Assembly: GCA_026129865.1 (NCBI GenBank)
Contig: JAHCHG010000003.1
Coordinates: forward strand, 372,001-436,000
Direction of reading: 5' to 3'
From: Pyrinomonadaceae bacterium
Lineage (GTDB): Bacteria > Acidobacteriota > Blastocatellia > Pyrinomonadales > Pyrinomonadaceae
DNA: 64,000 bases
Part shown: piece after piece, positions 18,101 through 25,934 of the stretch
Numbering within the stretch: position 1 is the first letter of the stretch
Layout: each line of letters starts with the position of its first letter
The notes under the pieces: generated by a model
What the model was told of the DNA's origin: nothing
Database searches by the model: none
Seen by the model: the letters and a program-made list of their open reading frames with translations, nothing else
Made by a program: the position numbers and the translations under genes

Positions 18101-19160
18101 CGGACGTATCGATCGGTCCGGGAGTGAAAGGTGCCGGCGAATCAGCCGCGTTCATATACGCGTTCGGACTCGCATAAACTTGATAACTCGCCGTTGTTGA
18201 CTGATCTTCCGTAATGTTCTTACGCCAGAGCATAGTTCCGCTCTCGGCATCAACTATCACATAAAACGCGTTAACCGGCTGCCATATCAAAACGCGCCAA
18301 GCGGTTCGCGCAACGCCGGGTTCGGTCGGGAAATACATTTTTTCCGCGGTCGTCGCCCAATCTCCGCTGCCGAAAACAGTTTTAAGATCGCTTGACGCAG
18401 CATCGTTTCTGTTTAGTTCTGCCGGTTTCATGTCTAAATTTATAAAACCTGCCGCGGCTAAAACCGCACTCGCCGGGTCGCCGAAATCGTTTGAAAGACT
18501 TTCGTACTCAAGCGAAGGTGCGAGGTTGTTGATAACTCTGATCATTTCGCCGTTTTTAGTAAAACCGGCTTTAATTTCACTGCGAAATACCGGAATTCCG
18601 TTTATCCGCTGTTCAAGATGTGCAAATGAAAGATTTCCGTCCGGATTTGTGTAATCCGCCAGAACCGTTAGCGAATCTGCCTGATCGCGCGAAACTCCAA
18701 TCAGGGATTCGTTTTCCTTTATGAAATTCTTCAAAATGTCGACGCGGCGTGCGCTCGACGCGCCGGTCAGGAAATTCCGACCTTGCTTAACATCCGGCGC
18801 GATAACTTCCGGCGTTCTGATATCGCCGTTATACTCGACCTTTAATGTTGGAACGGTTTGACGCAGCGATTCTTCGCCGCGGACGAACCGATCGCGAAGA
18901 TCGGCAACGTTCGCAGATGTCAGACCGGAAACCGAGCGAAATTCAGCCAGCTTTTCGAAAGCCGATTTATCGCTGCGAATATCGTAGTTTTCTAATCCCG
19001 GAACATGACTTTCGGTCCGCGGATTCAAGCCGTTTTCGGCGTTCTGTTCGGCTTGGGTTGTAAAAATGTTCGGCAGAATAACGACCGCCGCAGTAAATCC
19101 AAAAATCAGAGCCGCAGCAAGCATTCTATTTCTCAAACTGCCGGTATTTTTGTTTTGCAT
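15111..19160 (-). CDS. Secreted M36 (fungalysin) zinc metalloprotease with C-terminal VCBS repeats, copy 2
   Basis: A 1349-residue paralogue of the gene at 10416-14510, with the same domain order: signal/anchor segment, propeptide (about 45-325), M36 catalytic domain with HEVTH near residue 543 and GEGWGD after it, beta-sandwich and lectin-like domains, and VCBS repeats. Long stretches of the pro- and catalytic regions are identical or nearly so (for example EKMYFPTEPGVAR and TSNRLHGN), whereas the regions after the protease domain have diverged more. The start is the ATG at 19160 with an AGGAG ribosome site about 12 bases upstream. It should be an active extracellular protease. The two copies have their own terminators or structured spacers, so they are probably separately transcribed. 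Confidence 0.94.
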   Translation of the reverse strand: MQNKNTGSLRNRMLAAALIFGFTAAVVILPNIFTTQAEQNAENGLNPRTESHVPGLENYDIRSDKSAFEKLAEFRSVSGLTSANVADLRDRFVRGEESLRQTVPTLKVEYNGDIRTPEVIAPDVKQGRNFLTGASSARRVDILKNFIKENESLIGVSRDQADSLTVLADYTNPDGNLSFAHLEQRINGIPVFRSEIKAGFTKNGEMIRVINNLAPSLEYESLSNDFGDPASAVLAAAGFINLDMKPAELNRNDAASSDLKTVFGSGDWATTAEKMYFPTEPGVARTAWRVLIWQPVNAFYVIVDAESGTMLWRKNITEDQSTTASYQVYASPNAYMNAADSPAPFTPGPIDTSGTQGALIPARTLRTVIGNELPNPGMNNLGWITDGANITDGNNLEAGIDRDGSNGVDAPQQGDGTCPGAGCRTFTSTWNPPPGNPAPGDAPLTAQAQRGAVIQMFYIMNLYHDALYSFGMNEQAFNFQNNNFGRGGNGNDRVSAEGQDSSGTNNANFSTPADGGRGRMQMYIWTGPNPDYDGTTDADIIIHEVTHGTSNRLHGNASGLSSNMSRGMGEGWGDFYAHALLAEPSDPINGIYTTGGYATYLGTGGFTSNYYYGIRRFPKAVMAFTGGPNNRPHNPLTFADADSTQFNISDGAFGRGPFGSGTVDQVHNLGEIWSSALWEVRAKFVVRLGFTEGTRKTLQFVTDGMKLAPLGPTFLQERDAIIAAAQASSIAPEAAADVADVWAGFAIRGMGFSASVTAAGSGANNTRVVESFDLPNLVQTPTITVSDAPGDNDGFPEPGEPITISVPLTNNTGNPATGTTLQLVGGGSANYGTINNSQTVSQNVSYTVPAGTACGSTITLTFNVNSSLGAFSFTRAIAIGIPVTTFTENFDGVTAPAFPAGWTATMVQNGTTFVSSTTNPDTPANSAFALDPLTVGGGTDLTSPSIAITSAAATVSFRNRYDTEPGWDGGVLEISIGGGAFQDIIAAGGSFLENGYNGTLGANGVNNPLAGRLAWSGNSGGYVTTTVRMPAAAAGQNIQMKWRFGADDNTAANGWNVDTVRVVGSFGCSYTPSAVRSRSDFDGDGKTDISVYRPSEGNWHLLRSTSGYSVINWGIASDVLTPGDFDGDGKADTAVFRASDTPGQADFYILRSNGFTFSGVDWGSTGDIPVVGDYDGDQKADIAVFRPSNSTWYVLRSSGGTLFAAFGQTGDVPLVADWDGDGKSDLSIKRGNSWIASLTNGGSVNVNWGLAGDLAVPADYDGDNKDDIAVFRPSNGTWYALKSSGGSPLIVTFGTNGDVPVPGDYDGDGKDDQAVYRNGTWWVLGSTSGASATNFGLASDKPVPKQYIP

Positions 19161-19506
19161 TAAGTATAAATCTCCTGAAAACTTGTTACTGCCGGAAGGG
19201 CAGGGTGGAAACGATCAACCGGAAAATTCATTAGAGACCCGCATCTTAGCCGTGGCAAAAGATGTTCGTTCGTCTAAAATGTCGGTTGGAAATAATTCGA
19301 AAAACTGCGCTGGAATTAGAAGAGCCGGTTTGACCTTTCGGAATCGAAAAGTCGGCTCGGTAGCCAAAAGGGATATAGCTTCTAACGGTCGCTGCAAATA
19401 ATTCGGTTCGAGAATCCACAATATATTTTTATTAAATCTCAAGTCAAACGAAATAAATCGTTAAAGCGGTTTGCCACGACCTCGGTTTCGGTAATTTAAT
19501 TAAGCA
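19161..19506. other. Divergent promoter region between protease copy 2 and the helicase gene
   Basis: About 345 bases. It must drive both the leftward protease gene and the rightward helicase gene. I see an A/T-rich stretch at about 19425-19450 near the helicase side but no promoter I would assign firmly, and no convincing small gene. Confidence 0.5.
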
Positions 19507-21480
19507 ATGGAAAAGATATTTGGCAAAGACGGTTTGATCGCACATCACCACCAGAATTTCGAATACCGTCCCGGACAACTCAAAATGGCGGAAGCCGTTC
19601 TTCACGCATTTGAGAAGAAAAAACACCTCATCGTCGAAGCCGGAACAGGAACCGGAAAAACGCTCGCGTATCTCGTTCCGGCGATCGCCGCCGCACTCGG
19701 GCAGAAAAAGCGCATAATAATATCGACCGGAACAAAGAATTTGCAGGAACAGTTGATGAACAAGGACATCCCTTTTCTGCAAAAGATAATGCCGAAAAAA
19801 TTTACCGCTGCGTATATGAAGGGCAGGTCAAATTATGCTTGTCTTTATCGAATAGCGAAAGCGGAAAATCAGCCGATCCTCGAAGGGTTAAATGAAATGG
19901 ATCATTTCGAGGAGATCCGTCACTGGTCGCGGGAAACTGCGGTCGGCGACCGCGCCGAACTTGTAAATCTGCCGGAAAATCTGTCTTTCTGGTCGCGAAT
20001 AAACGCAAAATCGGATACCTGCATCGGTCAAAACTGCCCCGATTTTGAGCAATGTTTTATCACACGGATGCGTGCCCGCGCTGAAGACGCGGACATTGTT
20101 ATCGTCAATCATCATCTGTTTTTTGCCGATCTCAACGTTCGCGGAAATCAATACGGCAAGGTTTTGCCCGATTACGGCGCGGTCATTTTCGACGAAGCGC
20201 ACTTGATAGAAGACATTGCGTCCGATTATTTCGGGTTTCAGGTTTCGAGTTTTCAGGTCGACGAACTCGCGCGCGACGCCGACAAACTTCCGATTACCGA
20301 ACATCAGGCGGTCAGTGAAATTTCAAAGATCGCCGCACGCGTCATCGGGCTAGCAGATCAGTTTTGGATCAGATTCGACCAGGGTCGCGGGCAGGAAGGT
20401 CGGTATATGCTTGTCCCCGACACGTTTGAGCGACGCAGCCGCGACGGTTCGAAGAATGAGACGCCGGTCGGTGAGGCGCACCGCGAACTCGACAGCGCGC
20501 TTGGGCGGCTGAAAGCGGTGATCGATCGATTTGAAGAAAAATTTCCCGAAGCAGAAAGTCTAGTAAGAAGGATTATGCAGACGCGTTTCGACCTCGATTT
20601 TATCGTTTCGCAAAGCGAGAAAAATTACGTTTACTGGCTCGAACGCCGCGGTCGCGGGACGTTTCTCCGCGCTTCGCCGATCGATGTTTCGCTGTTATTG
20701 CAGGAAAAGCTCTTTGATAAGATCGACACCGTCGTCCTGACTTCCGCGACGCTTTCTAATAATGAAAGATTCGATTTTATAAAAGGTCGTCTCGGTCTTG
20801 TCGGCGGAAAGGTCGAAACGCTGATCGCGCCGTCGTCATTTGATTTCGAAAAGCAGTCTATCCTTTACCTTCCCAAAGGAATGCCCGACCCGCGAGCGCC
20901 CGAATTTACTCAGATCGCCGCCGGCGAGATCATTAAAATTTTGAATGTCACAAGAGGTCATGCATTCGTACTTTGCACAAGCAATTATTCGATGAACGCG
21001 CTATATGAACTCGTTTCAACACGTGTAAATTTCCCGTGTTTTGTGCAGGGAACAATGTCAAAAACCGGAATTTTGGAGCAGTTTAGAAACACCAAAAACG
21101 CGGTGCTGTTTGCGACAAGTTCTTTCTGGCAAGGCGTCGATGTGCAGGGCGAACAGCTTTCCTGCGTGATAATTGACAAACTCCCGTTCGCCGTCCCGAG
21201 CGATCCGGTCGTCGCTGCTCGCACGCGCTTTATCGACGAAAGCGGCGGGAGATCGTTCATGGAATACAGCGTGCCGAACGCGATAATCTCGTTAAAACAA
21301 GGCATCGGACGCCTCATTCGAAGTAAAACCGACAAGGGCGTTATCGCGATATTGGATTCTCGACTCCGCACAAAAGGTTACGGAAAGGATTTTCTAAACT
21401 CTTTACCAAAAGCAAAAATTACGGGAGAACTGAAAGACGTTGCCGAAATTTTTACCGACAAAAGAAGCGTTTCACAGTAA
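19507..21480 (+). CDS. dinG: ATP-dependent DNA helicase, DinG/YoaA (XPD-like, Fe-S) family
   Basis: A 657-residue superfamily-2 helicase. The Walker A motif GTGTGKT is near residue 50 and the Walker B/DEAH motif (IFDEAHLIED) near 230. Between them a cysteine cluster (NYAC, DTCIGQNC, EQC) fits the four-Cys Fe-S domain of the XPD group. Further motifs are VLTSATLS, SSFWQGVD, DKLPFAVP and QGIGRLIRS, the last being helicase motif VI. The family unwinds DNA 5' to 3' and resolves R-loops and other repair intermediates. It lacks the N-terminal exonuclease domain found in some Firmicutes DinG proteins. The next gene starts only 25 bases after its stop codon. Confidence 0.93.
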   Translation: MEKIFGKDGLIAHHHQNFEYRPGQLKMAEAVLHAFEKKKHLIVEAGTGTGKTLAYLVPAIAAALGQKKRIIISTGTKNLQEQLMNKDIPFLQKIMPKKFTAAYMKGRSNYACLYRIAKAENQPILEGLNEMDHFEEIRHWSRETAVGDRAELVNLPENLSFWSRINAKSDTCIGQNCPDFEQCFITRMRARAEDADIVIVNHHLFFADLNVRGNQYGKVLPDYGAVIFDEAHLIEDIASDYFGFQVSSFQVDELARDADKLPITEHQAVSEISKIAARVIGLADQFWIRFDQGRGQEGRYMLVPDTFERRSRDGSKNETPVGEAHRELDSALGRLKAVIDRFEEKFPEAESLVRRIMQTRFDLDFIVSQSEKNYVYWLERRGRGTFLRASPIDVSLLLQEKLFDKIDTVVLTSATLSNNERFDFIKGRLGLVGGKVETLIAPSSFDFEKQSILYLPKGMPDPRAPEFTQIAAGEIIKILNVTRGHAFVLCTSNYSMNALYELVSTRVNFPCFVQGTMSKTGILEQFRNTKNAVLFATSSFWQGVDVQGEQLSCVIIDKLPFAVPSDPVVAARTRFIDESGGRSFMEYSVPNAIISLKQGIGRLIRSKTDKGVIAILDSRLRTKGYGKDFLNSLPKAKITGELKDVAEIFTDKRSVSQ

Positions 21481-21505
21481 GATTGTAAGGAAATGGAGAA
21501 AATTT

Positions 21506-21904
21506 ATGTCAAGAACCAAGTTTTTATTACAGCTTTTAGCCTTACTTGTAATCTTCTTTAGTTGGCAGCAAATTAGAGCTCAAGATGTGAGTAATAACTC
21601 TAATTCTGAGGACGATAAGATTTATAGTCAGAAAGAAGTAGATATAAAAGCTAAAGTTACAAAACACGCTAACGTAAAAACAGCAGGTGAATGTAAGAAA
21701 GGTAAAGGATTCATTTCGTTGAGCGTAGTTTTACATAAAACCGGAAAAGTTACTGATATTAAAGTTATAGAACCATCTCAATGTGAATCGTTCAATAAGA
21801 AAGCAGTTAAAGCGGTTGTTAAAATAGAATTTGATCCGGCTATCAAGGACGGCGAAAACGTTTCACAAAGACAAACCATTATCTATAATTACAACGTTCA
21901 GTAA
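21506..21904 (+). CDS. Small exported TonB C-terminal domain protein
   Basis: A 132-residue protein starting at the ATG at 21506, with GGAG about 8 bases upstream. An in-frame ATG at 21440 would overlap the helicase gene and spoil the signal peptide. Residues about 5-25 form a hydrophobic signal segment ending near IRAQ. The C-terminal half fits the TonB_C fold: a GFISLSVVLHKTGKV strand pair and an AVKAVVKIEFDPA segment that matches the usual A..A...W.F.PA pattern. It lacks the proline-rich spacer of a true TonB and is short, so it is likely a periplasmic or partner protein rather than a full energy transducer. It lies 25 bases after the helicase gene but is unrelated in role. Confidence 0.75.
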   Translation: MSRTKFLLQLLALLVIFFSWQQIRAQDVSNNSNSEDDKIYSQKEVDIKAKVTKHANVKTAGECKKGKGFISLSVVLHKTGKVTDIKVIEPSQCESFNKKAVKAVVKIEFDPAIKDGENVSQRQTIIYNYNVQ

Positions 21905-21923
21905 AATTTAAACGAGGTAAAGA

Positions 21924-22247
21924 ATGCAGGAAATTTTAGATGAAGTAATCGAAAAAGTTGCAGCTCTAACGGACGAAGACCGCGAAAAATTGATCGAGGT
22001 TTTGCCGAATAAGAGAAATACAAATCGGGCAGACGGAGGTAAAGGAATTGTGCATCCGAATACGATTTGGATAAAAGAAAATCATACCAAATTTGCCGGA
22101 AAGCACGTCGCGTTAAAAGACGGCGAGTTGATTGCTGTTGGCAAAACTATCAAAGAAGTTGATCTGAAAGCTAAAGAAAAAGGCGTTAAAGATCCGTTGC
22201 TTACTTATCTTTTTCCGCTGGACCGCGAACCTTTCGGGGGTTGGTAA
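21924..22247 (+). CDS. DUF5678 family protein
   Basis: A 107-residue soluble protein. The C-terminal half matches the DUF5678 pattern: FAGKHVALKDGELIAVGKT, then a helical KEVDLKAKEKG and DPLLTYL. The N-terminus is a short charged helix. The function of the domain is unknown. Its stop codon overlaps the start of the retropepsin-like gene (TAATG at 22245-22249), so the two are translationally coupled. This pairing of a DUF5678 protein with an aspartic protease recurs in bacterial genomes, from my general knowledge, and has a toxin-antitoxin-like layout. Confidence 0.75.
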   Translation: MQEILDEVIEKVAALTDEDREKLIEVLPNKRNTNRADGGKGIVHPNTIWIKENHTKFAGKHVALKDGELIAVGKTIKEVDLKAKEKGVKDPLLTYLFPLDREPFGGW

Positions 22248-22654
22248 TGCACAGATTAGATTTTGAAAATCTCATTCTCTACGATGCGGGAAGAGTTGGA
22301 ATTTCACTTGATGTAAAAATCCAACTCGGCAATTTAACAGCAAATCTTGAGGCTAAAATTGATACAGGCGCAGAGGGGTGTATTTTTGAGAGGAAATACG
22401 GCGAACAAATCGGCATCGAAATTGAAAGCGGCGAACTTCAAAATTTCAGCACGACAACAAATTCTTTTAATACCTACGGACATTCCGTAACTTTGATAAC
22501 AAAGGGGTTCAGATTTGATTCCTACGTCTTTTTTGCCGCCGATGAGAGTTTCCAAAAAAACATTTTAGGCAGATACGGTTGGCTTAACCGTTTGATAGTA
22601 GGCATCAACGATTATGACGGCAAACTTTATTTGAGCCGTTATGAAAGCGAGTAA
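22247..22654 (+). CDS. Retropepsin-like aspartic protease domain protein
   Basis: A 135-residue protein starting at the ATG at 22247, which overlaps the preceding stop codon. It carries the single-domain retroviral-type aspartic protease signature: KIDTGAEGCIF with the catalytic Asp, a flap region with TYGHSVTL, and a second NILGRYGWLN motif. Bacterial clan-AA proteins of this size act as homodimers. The active-site DTGA is intact. The substrate is unknown; the coupled DUF5678 protein is the obvious candidate partner. The N-terminus has no signal peptide, so it acts in the cytoplasm. Confidence 0.8.
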   Translation: MHRLDFENLILYDAGRVGISLDVKIQLGNLTANLEAKIDTGAEGCIFERKYGEQIGIEIESGELQNFSTTTNSFNTYGHSVTLITKGFRFDSYVFFAADESFQKNILGRYGWLNRLIVGINDYDGKLYLSRYESE

Positions 22655-22657
22655 AAA

Positions 22658-23107
22658 ATGAATCCGATAGATCATTCACAAATGCTGATTCACGTTATTT
22701 TTTCGACGAAAAATCAGCAATCCTTTATTTCAAAGGAAGTTGAGCCTTTGCTTTACGACAAAATCTCGAAAATTCTTTTTGATGAATGTTATTCGCCGGC
22801 ATTAATTATCGGCGGCGATGTCGAGCATATTCACATAATTTACGCCCAATCGCGTGAATGGTCGCCGGATGGAGTAATCAATCGCGTCAAAAAGCGTAGT
22901 ACCGATTTTATAAAAAAATGGATTGCCGAATTTGAATGGCAGAAAGGTTACGGCGCATTTACGATCAGCCGTTCGGCGGATGAAATCGAGAAAAAATACA
23001 TCGCCGATCAAAAGAAATTTCACAAAACGACTTCCTACAAAAACGAATTTCGGGAAATTTTGAGAAGGCACGAAATTGAATTTGATGAAAGAGAAGTTTG
23101 GGAATAA
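22658..23107 (+). CDS. IS200-like (Y1, HUH) transposase related to REP-associated tyrosine transposases
   Basis: A 149-residue protein of the Transposase_17 (Y1_Tnp) family. It has HVIFSTKNQQ at the start, the metal-binding HUH pair in DVEHIHIIYAQ, the WQKGYGAFTISRS segment, and a C-terminal KKYIADQKKFH helix whose Tyr is the expected nucleophile. It is complete and should be catalytically competent. It is followed about 160 bases later by a 26-bp REP-type palindrome, which fits the domesticated RAYT type rather than a free insertion sequence; no flanking IS ends or target duplication are visible. The gene follows the retropepsin gene by three bases. Confidence 0.85.
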   Translation: MNPIDHSQMLIHVIFSTKNQQSFISKEVEPLLYDKISKILFDECYSPALIIGGDVEHIHIIYAQSREWSPDGVINRVKKRSTDFIKKWIAEFEWQKGYGAFTISRSADEIEKKYIADQKKFHKTTSYKNEFREILRRHEIEFDEREVWE

Positions 23108-23459
23108 TCTCCGGTACACCGATTTTATGTGGAACGTAAATCTTAGTGGCATTACACAAAAACTATTAAAACTAACGAAAACCGGCTATTCGCTGTTCGC
23201 TGTCAGTTATTAGCTTTTTATCAATAAATATCGGAATAAGTAGTCAAACAAAAGCAAATAAATCTATCGTTTAGCCAACGGTCTTTGACCGCGGCTCGTC
23301 AATAATTATGGGTGTCGCGGTCAAAGACCGCTGGCTAAACGGTCAGTCCGGTCTAAACTAATCTTGTTCATACTACTTATCAGCGAATAGCGAATAATTA
23401 ATAACGAACAACTTAGCTTCAAAAAATTCAGTTTTTTTATTTTTTGTGCGACGCTAATT
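23108..23459. other. Intergenic region carrying the REP element and degenerate flanking repeats
   Basis: There is no gene here. Besides the palindrome, the flanks contain imperfect inverted copies of a CAGCGAATAGCGAATA-like motif (about 23187-23205 and 23381-23398), so the whole stretch could fold as one long hairpin. This is typical of dispersed non-coding repeat DNA. Confidence 0.55.
23268..23341. repeat. REP-type long palindrome downstream of the transposase gene
   Basis: The left arm (23268-23293) and right arm (23316-23341) are reverse complements at 25 of 26 positions, separated by 22 bases. The core reads CGGTCTTTGACCGCG and is itself nearly self-complementary. The size, the paired-inverted layout and the neighbouring Y1 transposase fit a REP doublet (REPIN or BIME). 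Confidence 0.75.
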
Positions 23460-25157
23460 TTACTTAAAAATCTTCTTAAATTCCTGCAATTGTTCGGTTG
23501 TGCCGAGAATATTCAGTTTACTGCCTTTCGGCAGGATCATATCCGGCGGCGGATTGGCAGTCGTTTCGCCGTTTGACTCGACCGCGAGCACGATCATGCC
23601 CGTCAAGGCACCGATGCGGCTTTGCGCCAGTGTTTTGTTTGCTAAACTTTGCGGAAGATCTACTGTAAAGAATTCAACACCTTCGCCCAAAATTACAGGC
23701 TCGCGACCTTGGAGCTGAGACATGATCCATTCAGCTCCGAGCGGCGCATAGCTTAGAACGAAATCCGCGCCGGCACGATGAATTGCCTCAAGATTTCGCG
23801 TGTGCGTGATGCGGCTGACGATGCGAATGTCCGGTTTCAGTCGTCGGCAGTAGATCGAAAGATAAATATTTACCTCATCTTGATTGGTGGAAAGAATGAC
23901 GAGCGAAACTTCCTTTAATCCGGCGCGGAAAAGGTTTTCGCAATCGGCTGCGTCGCCGATAACGAGACGGTCGGGAATATCGCCGATTACGCCGCGCATT
24001 TCCTCTTTTAATTCGACCATGTAAACTTTTAGATCTTTCTCTTTTAAAGTAACTCCCGCCGAACGTCCGACCTTTCCGCCGCCGAGGATCAAAACGGCAT
24101 CCGGAGTCGAATTTTCAATCTTCAGCATTTCTTCGAGCTTTTCGATCTGTTCTTTTGTGCCGACCCCGACCGGCACGCTGAAATTTGAAAGAACTTTATC
24201 CGGCGCAGCGGGCGTAAGATGTCCTCGCTCCCAGACGCCTATGATATTTACACCGGTTTTTTCGCGAATCTGTGTTTCACGGATCTTCAAGCCGCTAACC
24301 GGCGTTTCGTGAACGGTAAATTCGACCGCCAGCCATTCGTCAAATTTACCTATGACATTGGCGCGTTTGTTGCCGACGCTGATGCGGTTTGCAAGGTGTT
24401 CGCCCAAAATTCGTTTAAGCGGAAGAACGTGCGTCGCACCGCTCAGTTCGAGAATGTCGATCGAATCGACCGCTTCCGCAGTTGCCGCGATCGGAACATC
24501 CGGTGCGGTTTCGCGAACGGTCAGAATCGTGTTCGTGTTTGTCGTATCGGCGCCGTTTGCAACGACAAGCCGCGCATTTTTTACGTTGATGCGGTCGAAG
24601 GAAGTGCGGCTGTCAACGTATCCATGAATTACCGAAATGCCTGATTGAAGAAGCTCGGCGGCTTTTGCCGCGTCGGATTCCATAACGAAATACGGAATTT
24701 TATTATGTTTCAAACGCTTGATAAGATTCGGCGTAATTGAATCGTAATGACAGATAATTACGTGACCTTCGGTGCCGGGCGGAACCTCTCGCGGAGCCTG
24801 CGTATGAATTTGCGCTTCGAGCCACGGCGCGTAAAAAAATCGTATAAATGCAAACGGCAGCATGATCAACAGCAGGATAATGCCCGAGATCAAAACGATC
24901 ACGCTGAACAGCCGACCGAGATCGCTCTCAAATGTAATATCGCCGAAACCGAGCGTGCTCATCACGGTCAGAGTCCAGTAAAGCCCCGTAATCCACGAAT
25001 AATAGCGACCTTCATACGCCATTAAAAAATGAAAAAGTATGGAATAAACGGCAATAAAGGCGAAAAGCAATATTACATATTTAAAAAGTGCCTTAATGTT
25101 CTGGCGCGTTTCGTTCTGGCTGAGAAAATATGTTACCTGTGTTGCTAAAAATTTCAT
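23460..25157 (-). CDS. Potassium channel protein with two RCK (TrkA-N/TrkA-C) modules
   Basis: A 565-residue protein. The first 100 residues contain two membrane helices flanking a pore loop with a TLGFGD selectivity filter, a variant of TVGYGD. The cytoplasmic part has two successive Rossmann-type RCK units. The first begins with HVIICHYDS and the second with VLILGGGKVGRSAG, each followed by a TrkA-C-like beta domain (GLKIRETQIREKTG and an ending of SKLNILGTTEQL type). The protein conducts K+ across the inner membrane, gated by nucleotide or ion binding to the RCK ring. The first RCK has lost the canonical GxGxxG (ICHYDS), so only the second is likely to bind a dinucleotide in the classical way. 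Confidence 0.9.
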   Translation of the reverse strand: MKFLATQVTYFLSQNETRQNIKALFKYVILLFAFIAVYSILFHFLMAYEGRYYSWITGLYWTLTVMSTLGFGDITFESDLGRLFSVIVLISGIILLLIMLPFAFIRFFYAPWLEAQIHTQAPREVPPGTEGHVIICHYDSITPNLIKRLKHNKIPYFVMESDAAKAAELLQSGISVIHGYVDSRTSFDRINVKNARLVVANGADTTNTNTILTVRETAPDVPIAATAEAVDSIDILELSGATHVLPLKRILGEHLANRISVGNKRANVIGKFDEWLAVEFTVHETPVSGLKIRETQIREKTGVNIIGVWERGHLTPAAPDKVLSNFSVPVGVGTKEQIEKLEEMLKIENSTPDAVLILGGGKVGRSAGVTLKEKDLKVYMVELKEEMRGVIGDIPDRLVIGDAADCENLFRAGLKEVSLVILSTNQDEVNIYLSIYCRRLKPDIRIVSRITHTRNLEAIHRAGADFVLSYAPLGAEWIMSQLQGREPVILGEGVEFFTVDLPQSLANKTLAQSRIGALTGMIVLAVESNGETTANPPPDMILPKGSKLNILGTTEQLQEFKKIFK

Positions 25158-25504
25158 TGTGCGGAATTTAGGGATATTATCAATATCTAAGAACTATTAC
25201 TAGATGCATGCTAAGCCGTTAAAATTCGAAAGAGACAAAATCTTTTGTTCAAAAGCGCTTTCATTGTCTGAGCAATACTTCTTTTCGGTCAAATGGTCTA
25301 AAAATACGATCGGTCTTTATCATATCGTGAAGTGCATTGTTCTATCTTAAATAGAGCACATTTGATCCAAGATAACGCCTGCCGTTATTCGGCTTCCCAA
25401 AATGGAAAATCAGACTGCCGGATGATAAAAGATAACTTACGATATTTTTAGATCGGCGATGGCTGCCGCCGCGTCCGGTCTATTTTCGAGCGGAGATTTT
25501 ACAG
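25158..25504. other. Divergent intergenic region between the K+ channel and queD
   Basis: About 347 bases with no gene. A short inverted repeat (TGTTCTAT facing ATAGAGCA near 25338-25358, one G-T pair) could be an operator. I looked for a preQ1-type aptamer ahead of queD and did not see one. Confidence 0.45.
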
Positions 25505-25888
25505 ATGAGTTCTTTTTTTGAAGTAATGATAGAACGCAATTTCTCGAGCGCACACCAGCTGCGCGGCTATAAGGGGAAATGCGAGAACCTGCACGGGCAT
25601 AACTATAAAATAGAGATCTTTGCGAAAGGAGCAGAGCTGAACAATATCGGGCTTTTGATCGATTTCGGCGATCTGAAAAAAGCCGCGGACGAAGTAGTGA
25701 ATTATCTGGATCATCGAAATATCAACGAACTTCCTCCGTTCGATGAAGAGTTGAATCCTTCCGCGGAAAATCTTGCATATTTCATTCTCGAATATCTAAA
25801 CTCGCGAATTGCCGACGAGCGCGTTTGCGTTCATAAAGTCCGCTGTTATGAAACTCCTACAAGTGTGGCAACGTATCAAATCGGATAA
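25505..25888 (+). CDS. queD: 6-carboxytetrahydropterin synthase (queuosine pathway)
   Basis: A 127-residue enzyme that converts dihydroneopterin triphosphate to 6-carboxytetrahydropterin in the queuosine/7-deazaguanine route. The zinc histidines are present in SSAHQL and LHGHNY, the catalytic Cys in GKCENLHGH, the DHRNIN motif with the catalytic-triad Asp/His, and the substrate-binding Glu in CYETPTS. Length and order match QueD. No other que gene is in the window; it appears as a single gene, 46 bases before the receptor gene, with which it may be co-transcribed. Confidence 0.95.
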   Translation: MSSFFEVMIERNFSSAHQLRGYKGKCENLHGHNYKIEIFAKGAELNNIGLLIDFGDLKKAADEVVNYLDHRNINELPPFDEELNPSAENLAYFILEYLNSRIADERVCVHKVRCYETPTSVATYQIG

Positions 25889-25934
25889 ATCTGAACAGGC
25901 TCAAAAAATTAAACAAATTCGATAGGAATTTTTA

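Noticed and set aside
19385..19425. tRNA-like GGTTCGAGAATCC motif
   Set aside because: No acceptor stem, anticodon arm or CCA-like end can be drawn around it.
25390..25470. preQ1 riboswitch ahead of queD
   Set aside because: The short hairpins there do not show the conserved loop and A-rich tail of preQ1 aptamers.
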